A program made the position numbers and the translations under genes. From Flavobacteriales bacterium (GTDB lineage: Bacteria > Bacteroidota > Bacteroidia > Flavobacteriales_F > PHOS-HE28), in assembly GCA_016788295.1 (NCBI GenBank), contig JAEUSY010000041.1:186001-250000 (forward strand): a stretch of DNA of 64,000 bases, read 5' to 3'. The notes beneath the pieces are model-generated. The model was not told the DNA's origin and did no database searches. It saw only the letters and a list, made by a program, of their open reading frames with translations. Positions 41,422 through 48,820 of the stretch are shown piece after piece (position 1 is the first letter of the stretch; each line of letters starts with the position of its first letter).

Positions 41422-42771
41422 CCGGGGAGTGGCGGGTACCACGCTCGCTACCTTGTCCATGGTCACATGGTACAGATCGTCGTCGCCCGAACCATCGATC
41501 CGGATGGAACTGAAGTAGCCGGAATGGCCATCGGATGAGAGCACGAAGTACAGGTCGTCATCCGGCGAATTGATCGGCCAGCCCAGGTTCTCGGGCTTGG
41601 TCCAACGGCCGTCCACCAGTCGTGCGCGGAAGATGTCGTAGCCGCCCATGGTGTTGTGGCCGCGACTGCTGAAATACAAGGTCTGCCCATCGGGGTGCAG
41701 GAACACGCCCTCTTCATCGTAGATCGAGTTCACATCGGGGCCCAGGTTCTCCGCCGGTCCCCACGCGTTCAGCGTTGCATCCCAGCGGCTTCGGTAGATG
41801 TCCTGCCCACCCACATTGTCGTCCGGACGATCGCTCACGAAATAGAGCCATTGCCGATCTGCACTTAGCCATGCACTGCTTTCATGCGCCGGTGAATTGA
41901 TGGTGGGGCCGAACGGCACTGGGGCCGACCACTGGCCGTTCACTTGGCGGCACTCGAACAGGTCACCCTTCCCTTTCACGTCGCGGTAAAGGATCATGGT
42001 GCCATCGCTGGCCAACAGCCCCACGCTGGCATCGTTGCCGGGTGTGTTCAAAGGTGCCGGCTCTGGAACTGGCGCGGTCCATTGGCCATTTACGAAATGG
42101 CTCACCATGATCTCCTCGAAATGGTCGCCCGTGGCCTTGTTCACCTTGGCATCTTCACTGAGCTTCCGGCGGGAAGTGAACCACAGCGTGTTCCCATCTG
42201 CGGAAAGCAAGGCCCCGTAATCCGAACGATCGGAGTTCAGTTCCGGACCAAGCGTACGCACCTCGGCCTGCGCCGGGCTGCCCATAAGCGTGCGGCCATT
42301 GCGGCATTCGATCAGGTACTTGTCGGCCATGTTATAGCGCGGATCGGGATCGGGCGTCACATTGGCGCGCTTATGGCGTTCGTAGCAAACTATTGCCTGG
42401 TCCCACTGCGCATTCAATTGATGGGCGTAGCCAGTCAGGAAGTGGATGCGGGGTTGCGCCGGGTCCAGCTCCTGGGCCTTCAGGAAGTAGGCAAGTGCCT
42501 TGTGGCGATGCGGTCCGTTCAATTGGCACAGACCCATTCTGGTGTTCAGTTCCACGTTGTCGGGGTCCAGCTTCAAGGCCTCTTCAAAGAGCGTTTCGGC
42601 ATGAACGAACTGGGCCGCACCGGCCTGTGCGGCGCGGTCGGCCTGCTTCATAAGCTCGGCCACGCGCTTACTGGTGGCGGCGTCCGCTGTTCCGGTGCTT
42701 TGGGCGCCAAGCGGATGCATGGCGAACACCACGAACGCTACGAACAGAAGGCGATACAGGGCGTTGAGCAT
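41419..42771 (-). CDS. TPR plus PD40/WD40-like repeat exported protein
   Basis: 450 residues with signal peptide 'MLNALYRLLFVAFVVFAMHP' ending near 'GAQ'. TPR-like helices occupy about 35-150 ('AETLFEEALKLDPDNVELN'). PD40 beta-propeller blades occupy about 175-445, each with a 'SADGNTLWFTSRR'-type strand and a 'GGYDIFRARL'-type strand. The order TPR then PD40 is that of PorE-like proteins near the T9SS, but the C-terminal OmpA peptidoglycan-binding domain is missing. It is therefore not assigned as a T9SS component. Periplasmic or outer-membrane location is likely. Confidence 0.85.
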   Translation of the reverse strand: MLNALYRLLFVAFVVFAMHPLGAQSTGTADAATSKRVAELMKQADRAAQAGAAQFVHAETLFEEALKLDPDNVELNTRMGLCQLNGPHRHKALAYFLKAQELDPAQPRIHFLTGYAHQLNAQWDQAIVCYERHKRANVTPDPDPRYNMADKYLIECRNGRTLMGSPAQAEVRTLGPELNSDRSDYGALLSADGNTLWFTSRRKLSEDAKVNKATGDHFEEIMVSHFVNGQWTAPVPEPAPLNTPGNDASVGLLASDGTMILYRDVKGKGDLFECRQVNGQWSAPVPFGPTINSPAHESSAWLSADRQWLYFVSDRPDDNVGGQDIYRSRWDATLNAWGPAENLGPDVNSIYDEEGVFLHPDGQTLYFSSRGHNTMGGYDIFRARLVDGRWTKPENLGWPINSPDDDLYFVLSSDGHSGYFSSIRIDGSGDDDLYHVTMDKVASVVPATPR

Positions 42772-42842
42772 GGGTAATGCATGTTAAAACGGCGCTGTTC
42801 ATACGCTATCGGGGTCATAAGGTTCCCGCCCGAAGCGAGGGA

Positions 42843-42850
42843 TAGCTTTG
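42843..42850 (+). promoter_or_regulatory. -7 element TAGCTTTG (M42 peptidase operon)
   Basis: Perfect TAnnTTTG, 51 nt before the ATG at 42902, in the divergent spacer with the PD40 gene. The longer leader is unusual for this window. Confidence 0.45.
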
Positions 42851-42901
42851 CCGTGCATTCGGCAGACCAGCCGAACGAACACCCGAACGACCAACATCAA
42901 C

Positions 42902-44005
42902 ATGGCCAAAAAGACCACCGCCCCCAAGAGCATCCTGGACCAGAAAGCGCTCGATTTCATGGAGCGCTACCTGAACAACCCCTCGCCCACCGGTTTCGAA
43001 AGCGAAGGACAGAAGCTCTGGTTAAGCTATGTGAAGCCCTATGTGGACGACCACATCGTGGACCCCTATGGCACCGTGGTGGGGGTGATCAACCCCGAGG
43101 CCAAGTACAAGGTGGTGATCGAGGCCCATGCCGACGAGATCAGCTGGTTCGTTCACTACATCACCAAGGAGGGCTTCATCTATGTGCGCCGCAACGGTGG
43201 CAGCGACCACATGATCGCCCCCAGCATGCGCGTGAACATCCACACGGAGAAAGGCATCGTGAAGGCCGTGTTCGGCTGGCCCGCCATCCACGTGCGCAAT
43301 GGCAAGACGGAGATCGTGCCCACCACGGACAACATCTTCCTGGACTGCGGTTGTAGCAGCAAGGAGGAAGTGGAGAAGCTCGGCGTACATGTGGGTTGCG
43401 TGGTCACCTTCGTGGACGAGTTCATGGTGCTGAACGGACAACACTTCACCGGGCGTGCACTGGACAACCGCATGGGCGGTTTCATGATCGCACAGGTGGC
43501 CCGCATGCTGAAGGAGAGCAAGACCAAATTGCCTTTCGGCTTGTATGTGACCAACAGCGTGCAGGAGGAAGTGGGGCTTCGCGGTGCGGAGATGATCGTT
43601 GAACGCATCAAGCCCGACCTGGCCATTGTGACCGACGTAACGCACGACACGCAGACCCCGATGATGAGCAAGGTACAGAGCGGGGACATCGCTTGCGGCC
43701 AGGGTCCCGTGCTGAGCTACGCACCCGCCGTGCACAACAAGGTGCTGAAGCACATCGTGAAGGTGGCCGAGAAGGAGAAGATCCCCTTCCAGCGTTTGGC
43801 GGCCAGCCGTGCCACCGGTACCGATACCGATGCCTTCGCCTACGGCGCGGCCGGTGTGCCCAGCGCCCTCATCAGCCTGCCCCTGCGCTACATGCACACC
43901 ACCGTGGAGACCGTACACCGCTCCGATGTGGAGAATGTTATCCGCCTGATCCTCGCTTCCGTGAAGGCGCTGAAGCCGGGCGACGACATGCGCTACTTCA
44001 AATAG
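42902..44005 (+). CDS. M42 family aminopeptidase (glutamyl aminopeptidase/endoglucanase M type)
   Basis: 367 residues. Metal ligands and catalytic residues are visible: 'EAHADEISW' (His ligand), 'RALDNRMGG' (bridging Asp), 'VQEEVGLRGA' (catalytic and ligand Glu), 'VTDVTHDT' (Asp) and 'LRYMHTTVE' (His). 'FCNNPSPTGFE'-like text near residue 30 ('NNPSPTGFESEGQ') is also typical. M42 enzymes form dodecameric tetrahedral aminopeptidases degrading peptides in the cytoplasm. The basic N-terminal extension ('MAKKTTAPKS') is not a signal peptide. It heads a tight run of three to four genes. Confidence 0.93.
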   Translation: MAKKTTAPKSILDQKALDFMERYLNNPSPTGFESEGQKLWLSYVKPYVDDHIVDPYGTVVGVINPEAKYKVVIEAHADEISWFVHYITKEGFIYVRRNGGSDHMIAPSMRVNIHTEKGIVKAVFGWPAIHVRNGKTEIVPTTDNIFLDCGCSSKEEVEKLGVHVGCVVTFVDEFMVLNGQHFTGRALDNRMGGFMIAQVARMLKESKTKLPFGLYVTNSVQEEVGLRGAEMIVERIKPDLAIVTDVTHDTQTPMMSKVQSGDIACGQGPVLSYAPAVHNKVLKHIVKVAEKEKIPFQRLAASRATGTDTDAFAYGAAGVPSALISLPLRYMHTTVETVHRSDVENVIRLILASVKALKPGDDMRYFK

Positions 44006-44006
44006 C

Positions 44007-44681
44007 ATGAAGGCCGAAGGGGCGGACAATGCGCGCGAGGCCTTTCAGTTCCTGGCCCTGGCCTTGGGACTTGTTCTGGCCATGCGCTTGGGCTATTGGG
44101 CGCTGGACCGTTGGATGGCGCCCGCTGCTGACGATGCCCTTGGCCAGGCGCTCGCGCCGTTCCGTGCGGGTTACTTGATGGATGACCGCACGCTTGTGCT
44201 GGCTGAAAGCCCGTTGCTTGAGCGGTTAGGTGTGGCCGTCCTGATCGCGATCGCCGCCGCTGCACTGCTCGCTGTGCTGGCTGCAGTGATCGCGCGTGCC
44301 TCAGGGACCGAACCGGTGAAATGGTCCGCGAGGGCGGCGCGATGGACGCTCCTGCTCGCCTTTCCGTTGCTGATCATCGGCGCGTTGGCGTTCCCTTTGA
44401 GGTCCGCTCATATCGGTCCGGCCGGGATCAGTGTGACCCACAGACCATTGTCCATCTTCACCGTGAACGGCACCAGCGAGTTATGGCGCTGGCAGGACAT
44501 ACAAAGTGTGAATGCCTCAGAGCAACTGCCCGAAAGCCAAGGCAAGGGACTGTTGTTAGTGACCAATTTTGGCGGCCACATCGCGATCAGCATCGCGGAA
44601 ACCGGAACAATGAGCGACCTCCAGCACTTGGCAGAGCGACTTGAGGCCGATCGCCTTGCGCATCAACAGGAAACCCGCTGA
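44007..44681 (+). CDS. Membrane protein of unknown function, PH-like C-terminal region
   Basis: 224 residues starting 1 bp after the M42 stop. Three hydrophobic segments (about 15-33, 72-95 and 112-130) are followed by a soluble C-terminal half of beta strands ('LWRWQDIQSVNASEQ', 'LLLVTNFGGHIAISI') that resembles a bacterial PH-like domain. I do not recognise a named family. Close spacing suggests co-expression with the peptidase and the GNAT gene. Confidence 0.75.
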   Translation: MKAEGADNAREAFQFLALALGLVLAMRLGYWALDRWMAPAADDALGQALAPFRAGYLMDDRTLVLAESPLLERLGVAVLIAIAAAALLAVLAAVIARASGTEPVKWSARAARWTLLLAFPLLIIGALAFPLRSAHIGPAGISVTHRPLSIFTVNGTSELWRWQDIQSVNASEQLPESQGKGLLLVTNFGGHIAISIAETGTMSDLQHLAERLEADRLAHQQETR

Positions 44682-44684
44682 ACC

Positions 44685-45119
44685 ATGCAGGTCGTTCGCA
44701 TACCGGCAGGGGAAACGCATCCCTTGCGTTTGCTGGTGCTACGACCCGGCGGCACGGTGGACGATTGCCGCTGGCCCATAGATACCGTTCCCGATGCCTT
44801 CCACCTGGCCGTTGAAAAGGACGGTCGACGGGTCTGCATTGCTTCCTTTCAACCGAGCAGCCACCCGGCTCTAACAGCCACCCACGCCTGGCAGTTGCGA
44901 GGCATGGCCACCCACCCGGATCACCGTGGCATCGGTGCCGGAAGACTGCTGGTGGAGCATGCGATCGAGCAGGTGCGGGAGTTGGGAGCTGATCTGCTTT
45001 GGTGCAATGCCCGGCTCGTGGCCCTGCCATTTTATGAGCGGCTCGGTTTCCGCACGGAAGGACCCGAGTTCGACATCGCGGGCATCGGACCGCACTACCT
45101 GATGTGGAGGCCCGTGTAG
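44685..45119 (+). CDS. GNAT family N-acetyltransferase
   Basis: 144 residues. The acetyl-CoA-binding motif A is clear ('LRGMATHPDHRGIGAGRLL'), followed by 'LWCNARLVALPFYERLGF', the usual motif B. It transfers an acetyl group from acetyl-CoA to an amine; the substrate is unknown. It begins 3 bp after the preceding stop and is part of the M42 operon. Confidence 0.9.
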   Translation: MQVVRIPAGETHPLRLLVLRPGGTVDDCRWPIDTVPDAFHLAVEKDGRRVCIASFQPSSHPALTATHAWQLRGMATHPDHRGIGAGRLLVEHAIEQVRELGADLLWCNARLVALPFYERLGFRTEGPEFDIAGIGPHYLMWRPV

Positions 45120-45130
45120 CCGTTGCGGCC

Positions 45131-45138
45131 TAGTTTCG
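45131..45138 (+). promoter_or_regulatory. -7 element TAGTTTCG (GT39-type gene)
   Basis: TAnnTTnG, 5 nt before the ATG at 45144; read literally it gives a leaderless transcript. Confidence 0.4.
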
Positions 45139-45143
45139 CACGG

Positions 45144-46553
45144 ATGCCCCCACTTTCCCGAACGGAACGGATCGTTGCACTTGCGCTGGTGCTTATCAAC
45201 CTGGCGCTGAAGCTGGCGTGGACCGGTGTGAACGAACTGGCACACGACGAACCCTTCACCGTCCTATGGTCGCAGGCTTCGTGGAAGGAATTGTGGGCCA
45301 TGTTCCGCACGGAGAACAACCCGCCACTTTACTTCCTGCTGATCAAAGAGTGGAGCGCGTTGGTCCCTTTCGAGGCTGCATGGCTGCGCATCCCTTCGGC
45401 GGTTTTCAGCGCGTTGGCGGTGTGGCCGCTTTTCCTGCTGGCGCGACATCTCGGGGGGATGCGAACCGCTCTTCTGGCCAGCGTGCTCTTCACCTGCAGC
45501 AACTACCACTATGGCTTCGCGCACGAAGTGCGGGCCTATTCACTGTTCACGCTGTTCACCATCGCGGGCTTGTGGTTGCTGGCACGCGCAACGAAGCGGC
45601 CTGGCTCAGAGACCAAGCTGATGCTCCACCTGAGCATGCTGAACGTGCTGCTGGTATACACGCACTTCTTCGGCTGGCTGGTGGTAGGACTGCAAGGCCT
45701 CATGGTCTTCACGCTGCCCGAACTGCGTCCGCTGCGCCGAGGCTTCCTCTATGGCGCAACGCTCACCATGGTCTGGTTCCTACCCTACGGCCTCATCTTC
45801 GCTGAACGCTTCTCGCAGAGCGTGGGCCAAGGCACCTGGCTTACACCACCCGTGCCTGAGGAACTGTATAACATGGTGTGGCGATGGAGCAATGTACCTG
45901 TGCTCACCGTCGGTTCCCTGTTGCTGATCTTTGTGGTCAGCATCAAGGATCGCTGGCGTTCGTTCGGGATGCGTTTGGGCCTCCTCTGGGCCTTCGTTCC
46001 GCTGCTGGGCATGTTCGTTGTGAGCTATAAAGTGCCGATGTTCCTGGACCGCTACTTGGTGTACGCTGCGCCGGGCTTTGCACTGCTGGTGGCGATCTCC
46101 GTGGAGACCATTACCGTCAATGACCGACTTCGCAATGGGCTGGCCGCGACCCTTGGGTTTGGCATGGCGTTCACCTTCACCCCATGGAAGGACAACGGGC
46201 TATACCCCAGCCGTGTGGTGGCGCAGGTGGAGGCTTGGAGACCAACTACGAATGTCCCCGTGCTGCTATACCCTTGGTACTACATGCACACCTATGCTTG
46301 GCATGCGGACCATGACCTGTTGAAAGCCCCCGAGGACCTACAGTCCGAATTGGCCCAAGGCGGGGTGTACGCCGTACACGACCAGGAGAACCTGTTGCTG
46401 CCCAACGGAGACCCGGGTACCTTGGTGCTGGTAGTGGCGGCCAACGAGATCGACAACACCACCATGCTCAGGTCCGGCCTGCGTAACAGCCTGCCCGTGG
46501 TGGATTCCGTAGAGGCGGACCATAAAGTCTGGGTGTACCGCTTCAGCCGGTAA
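45144..46553 (+). CDS. GT39-family (PMT/ArnT-like) membrane glycosyltransferase
   Basis: 469 residues with about ten to eleven membrane helices. The first periplasmic loop has the acidic pair 'NELAHDEPFTVLW' and 'FRTENNPPLYFLLIKEW', characteristic of GT-C fold enzymes (Asp/Glu for catalysis, 'NPPLYF' loop). The C-terminal roughly 90 residues are soluble. It probably moves a sugar from a lipid-linked donor on the periplasmic side; the acceptor is unknown. Architecture is broadly similar to the partial gene at base 1. Confidence 0.82.
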   Translation: MPPLSRTERIVALALVLINLALKLAWTGVNELAHDEPFTVLWSQASWKELWAMFRTENNPPLYFLLIKEWSALVPFEAAWLRIPSAVFSALAVWPLFLLARHLGGMRTALLASVLFTCSNYHYGFAHEVRAYSLFTLFTIAGLWLLARATKRPGSETKLMLHLSMLNVLLVYTHFFGWLVVGLQGLMVFTLPELRPLRRGFLYGATLTMVWFLPYGLIFAERFSQSVGQGTWLTPPVPEELYNMVWRWSNVPVLTVGSLLLIFVVSIKDRWRSFGMRLGLLWAFVPLLGMFVVSYKVPMFLDRYLVYAAPGFALLVAISVETITVNDRLRNGLAATLGFGMAFTFTPWKDNGLYPSRVVAQVEAWRPTTNVPVLLYPWYYMHTYAWHADHDLLKAPEDLQSELAQGGVYAVHDQENLLLPNGDPGTLVLVVAANEIDNTTMLRSGLRNSLPVVDSVEADHKVWVYRFSR

Positions 46554-46620
46554 GGCCGAACTGCTCATCCCTTGGACGAACCGTCCATGGAGTTTAGGAC
46601 CACCATTGGTCACGGCAGCG

Positions 46621-46628
46621 CACCTTTG
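46621..46628 (+). promoter_or_regulatory. Possible -7-like element CACCTTTG
   Basis: One mismatch to TAnnTTTG, 22 nt before the ATG at 46651. Confidence 0.35.
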
Positions 46629-46650
46629 GCACTTCTTTCACCACAACCAC

Positions 46651-48618
46651 ATGAAAACCCTCTGTTCCATGACCCAAGGACGGCACATTGCCGTAGCCGT
46701 GGGCATTACTGCGGCCATGTTCACCGCTTGCGGCGATGGCAAGAAGGACACGGCCAACACCGTGGCCCCTCCGCCCATCATAGCCATGAAGGACTTCTTC
46801 AAGAACCCGGAGAAGGCCGGCTTCCGCATCAGCCCGGACGGCCAGTACTTCAGCTACCGCGCTCCTTGGAAGAACCGCATGAACATCTTCGTACAGAAGA
46901 TCGGCGACAGCACCGCCACGCAGGTCACACAGGACACCGTGCGCGACATTGGAAGCTACTTCTGGAAGGGCGACCGCATCGTATACAGCCGCGACATCAA
47001 CGGCGATGAGAACTACATCGTGTTCAGCGCCAGCATTGATGGCAAGGACGCCAAGGCATTGACGCCAGAGAAAGGCGTGGTGGCCGGTACGCTGGACGAT
47101 CTGCACGGCGTGGCCGGTATGGAGCAGACGATCATCATCCAGATGAACCAGCGCAACCCGCAGGTGTTCGACCCCTACCTGTGCAATGTGGTGACCGGTG
47201 AGATCAAGCCGCTCTACGACAACAGTAAGGACAACTTCGAAGGCTGGGTGACCGACCATAACGGTGTGGTCCGTATGGCCACGAAGACCGACGGCACCGA
47301 CCAGGTGGTCTACTACCGTGCCACGGAGAAAGACCCCTTCACCGAATACATGCGCACCGGCTTCAAAGACAGCTGGAGCCCGTTGATGTTCACCTTCGAC
47401 AACAATAACCTGATCGTAAGCCACAACCTGAACGGCCGCGACAAGACCGCCGTTGTTGAGTGGGACCTGGCCGGCAAGAAGGAGACGAAGCTGATATTCG
47501 AGAACGCCGACTACGACGTGAGCAATGTGGACTACAGCCGCTTGCGCAAGGTGCTGACCATGGTGACCTGGACGGGCGCCAAGGAAGAGCGCCACTTCCT
47601 GGATGAGCAGACCAAGGCCATGTACAACAAGATGGAGGCGAAGTTCCCTGGACTTGAGGTGTGGGTGTACGGCGCCGACGACAGCGAGACCAAGTTCATG
47701 GTGTGGGCCGGCAGCGACCGTCACCCCGGCGAATACCACTTCTACGATGCAACTGCGGACAAGCTGGAGAAAATGGCCGTACTGCGTCCTTGGATCGACC
47801 CCTCCCAAATGGCGGAGATGAAACCCATCACCTACACCAGCCGCGATGGCCTTACCATCCACGGCTACCTCACCCTGCCCGTGGGCCGCGAGGCGAAGAA
47901 CCTGCCGGTGGTGATCAACCCACATGGTGGTCCCTGGGCCCGCGATGAATGGGGCTTCAACCCCGAGGTGCAATTCCTGGCGAACCGCGGCTATGCGGTG
48001 TTGCAGATGAACTTCCGCGGAAGCACCGGTTACGGTCGCGAGTTCTGGATGAAGAGCTTCAAGCAGTGGGGCAAGACCATGCAGAATGACATCACCGACG
48101 GTGTGGAGTGGTTGAAGAAGGAGGGCATCGCGGATAGCAGCCGCATCGCCATCTACGGTGGCAGCTACGGTGGTTACGCAACCTTGGCCGGCATCACCTA
48201 TACCCCGGAGCTGTACGCCTGCGCAGTGGACTATGTGGGCGTGAGCAACATGTTCACCTTCATGAACACCGTGCCCCCCTACTGGGAGCCGTTCAAGAAG
48301 ATGATGTACGAAATGGTGGGCGACCCCAAGGCCGATAGCCTGCTGTTGCGCGAGGCCAGCCCTGTCTTCTTCGTGGACCGCATCAAGTGCCCGCTGTTCA
48401 TTGCACAGGGCGCCACCGACCCCCGTGTGAACAAGGCCGAGAGCGACCAGGTGGTAGAGGCCCTTAAGAAGCGCGGCGTTGAAGTGCAGTACTTGGTGAA
48501 GGACAATGAAGGACACGGTTTCCGCAACGAGGAGAACCGCTTCGAGTTCTACGAGGCCATGGAGAAATTCCTGGGGCAGCATCTGGCCAGCGCGGCCAAG
48601 GCAGAGGCGGCCCACTGA
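46651..48618 (+). CDS. S9 family (prolyl oligopeptidase-like) peptidase, probable lipoprotein
   Basis: 655 residues. The N-terminus has a hydrophobic stretch ending 'AAMFTACGDG', a plausible lipobox with Cys as the first mature residue. About 60-390 form the beta-propeller; about 400-645 the alpha/beta-hydrolase domain. Nucleophile Ser is in 'YGGSYGGYATL', the Asp in 'AQGATDPRVNKAE' and the His in 'NEGHGFRNEENR'. It belongs to the acylaminoacyl/dipeptidyl peptidase-type S9 group and cleaves short peptides in the periplasm or at the outer membrane. A strong terminator follows. Confidence 0.92.
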   Translation: MKTLCSMTQGRHIAVAVGITAAMFTACGDGKKDTANTVAPPPIIAMKDFFKNPEKAGFRISPDGQYFSYRAPWKNRMNIFVQKIGDSTATQVTQDTVRDIGSYFWKGDRIVYSRDINGDENYIVFSASIDGKDAKALTPEKGVVAGTLDDLHGVAGMEQTIIIQMNQRNPQVFDPYLCNVVTGEIKPLYDNSKDNFEGWVTDHNGVVRMATKTDGTDQVVYYRATEKDPFTEYMRTGFKDSWSPLMFTFDNNNLIVSHNLNGRDKTAVVEWDLAGKKETKLIFENADYDVSNVDYSRLRKVLTMVTWTGAKEERHFLDEQTKAMYNKMEAKFPGLEVWVYGADDSETKFMVWAGSDRHPGEYHFYDATADKLEKMAVLRPWIDPSQMAEMKPITYTSRDGLTIHGYLTLPVGREAKNLPVVINPHGGPWARDEWGFNPEVQFLANRGYAVLQMNFRGSTGYGREFWMKSFKQWGKTMQNDITDGVEWLKKEGIADSSRIAIYGGSYGGYATLAGITYTPELYACAVDYVGVSNMFTFMNTVPPYWEPFKKMMYEMVGDPKADSLLLREASPVFFVDRIKCPLFIAQGATDPRVNKAESDQVVEALKKRGVEVQYLVKDNEGHGFRNEENRFEFYEAMEKFLGQHLASAAKAEAAH

Positions 48619-48636
48619 TCGGACCGTTCACGTTGG

Positions 48637-48670
48637 GAAAAGGCGGGGCCATTTGGGGTCCCGCCTTTTC
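48637..48670 (+). terminator. Intrinsic terminator
   Basis: An 11-bp stem GAAAAGGCGGG (48637-48647) with CCCGCCTTTTC (48660-48670), followed by GTTTC. The remaining bases to 48787 show nothing I can assign. Confidence 0.85.
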
Positions 48671-48787
48671 GTTTCATTTCAGGACTCAGGCACCGAAAGA
48701 CATACGCGGTTCGTCACCCACAAGGGTGACGCTTAGGAAACCTGTCCTTAACGTCCTTCAGTCAGCTTACCCTGCTCTCGAATGCCG

Positions 48788-48795
48788 TACTTTGG
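48788..48795 (+). promoter_or_regulatory. -7 element TACTTTGG (CotH protein gene)
   Basis: TAnnTTnG, 25 nt before the ATG at 48821. Confidence 0.4.
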
Positions 48796-48820
48796 TCTAC
48801 CTGCAAGTTCCTGTACATCA

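Noticed and set aside
40189..41538. A 449-codon plus-strand frame across the NUDIX and mnmD genes
   Set aside because: Both minus-strand genes have perfect family motifs. The plus-strand frame crosses their intergenic space and has no domain.
46574..46587. TGGACG/CGTCCA hairpin after the GT39-type gene as a terminator
   Set aside because: The stem is only about 6 bp and no T-tract follows.
46594..48615. A 673-codon minus-strand frame opposite the S9 peptidase
   Set aside because: The plus strand has every catalytic motif of an S9 peptidase. The antisense product is His/Val-rich without family features, typical of shadow frames.
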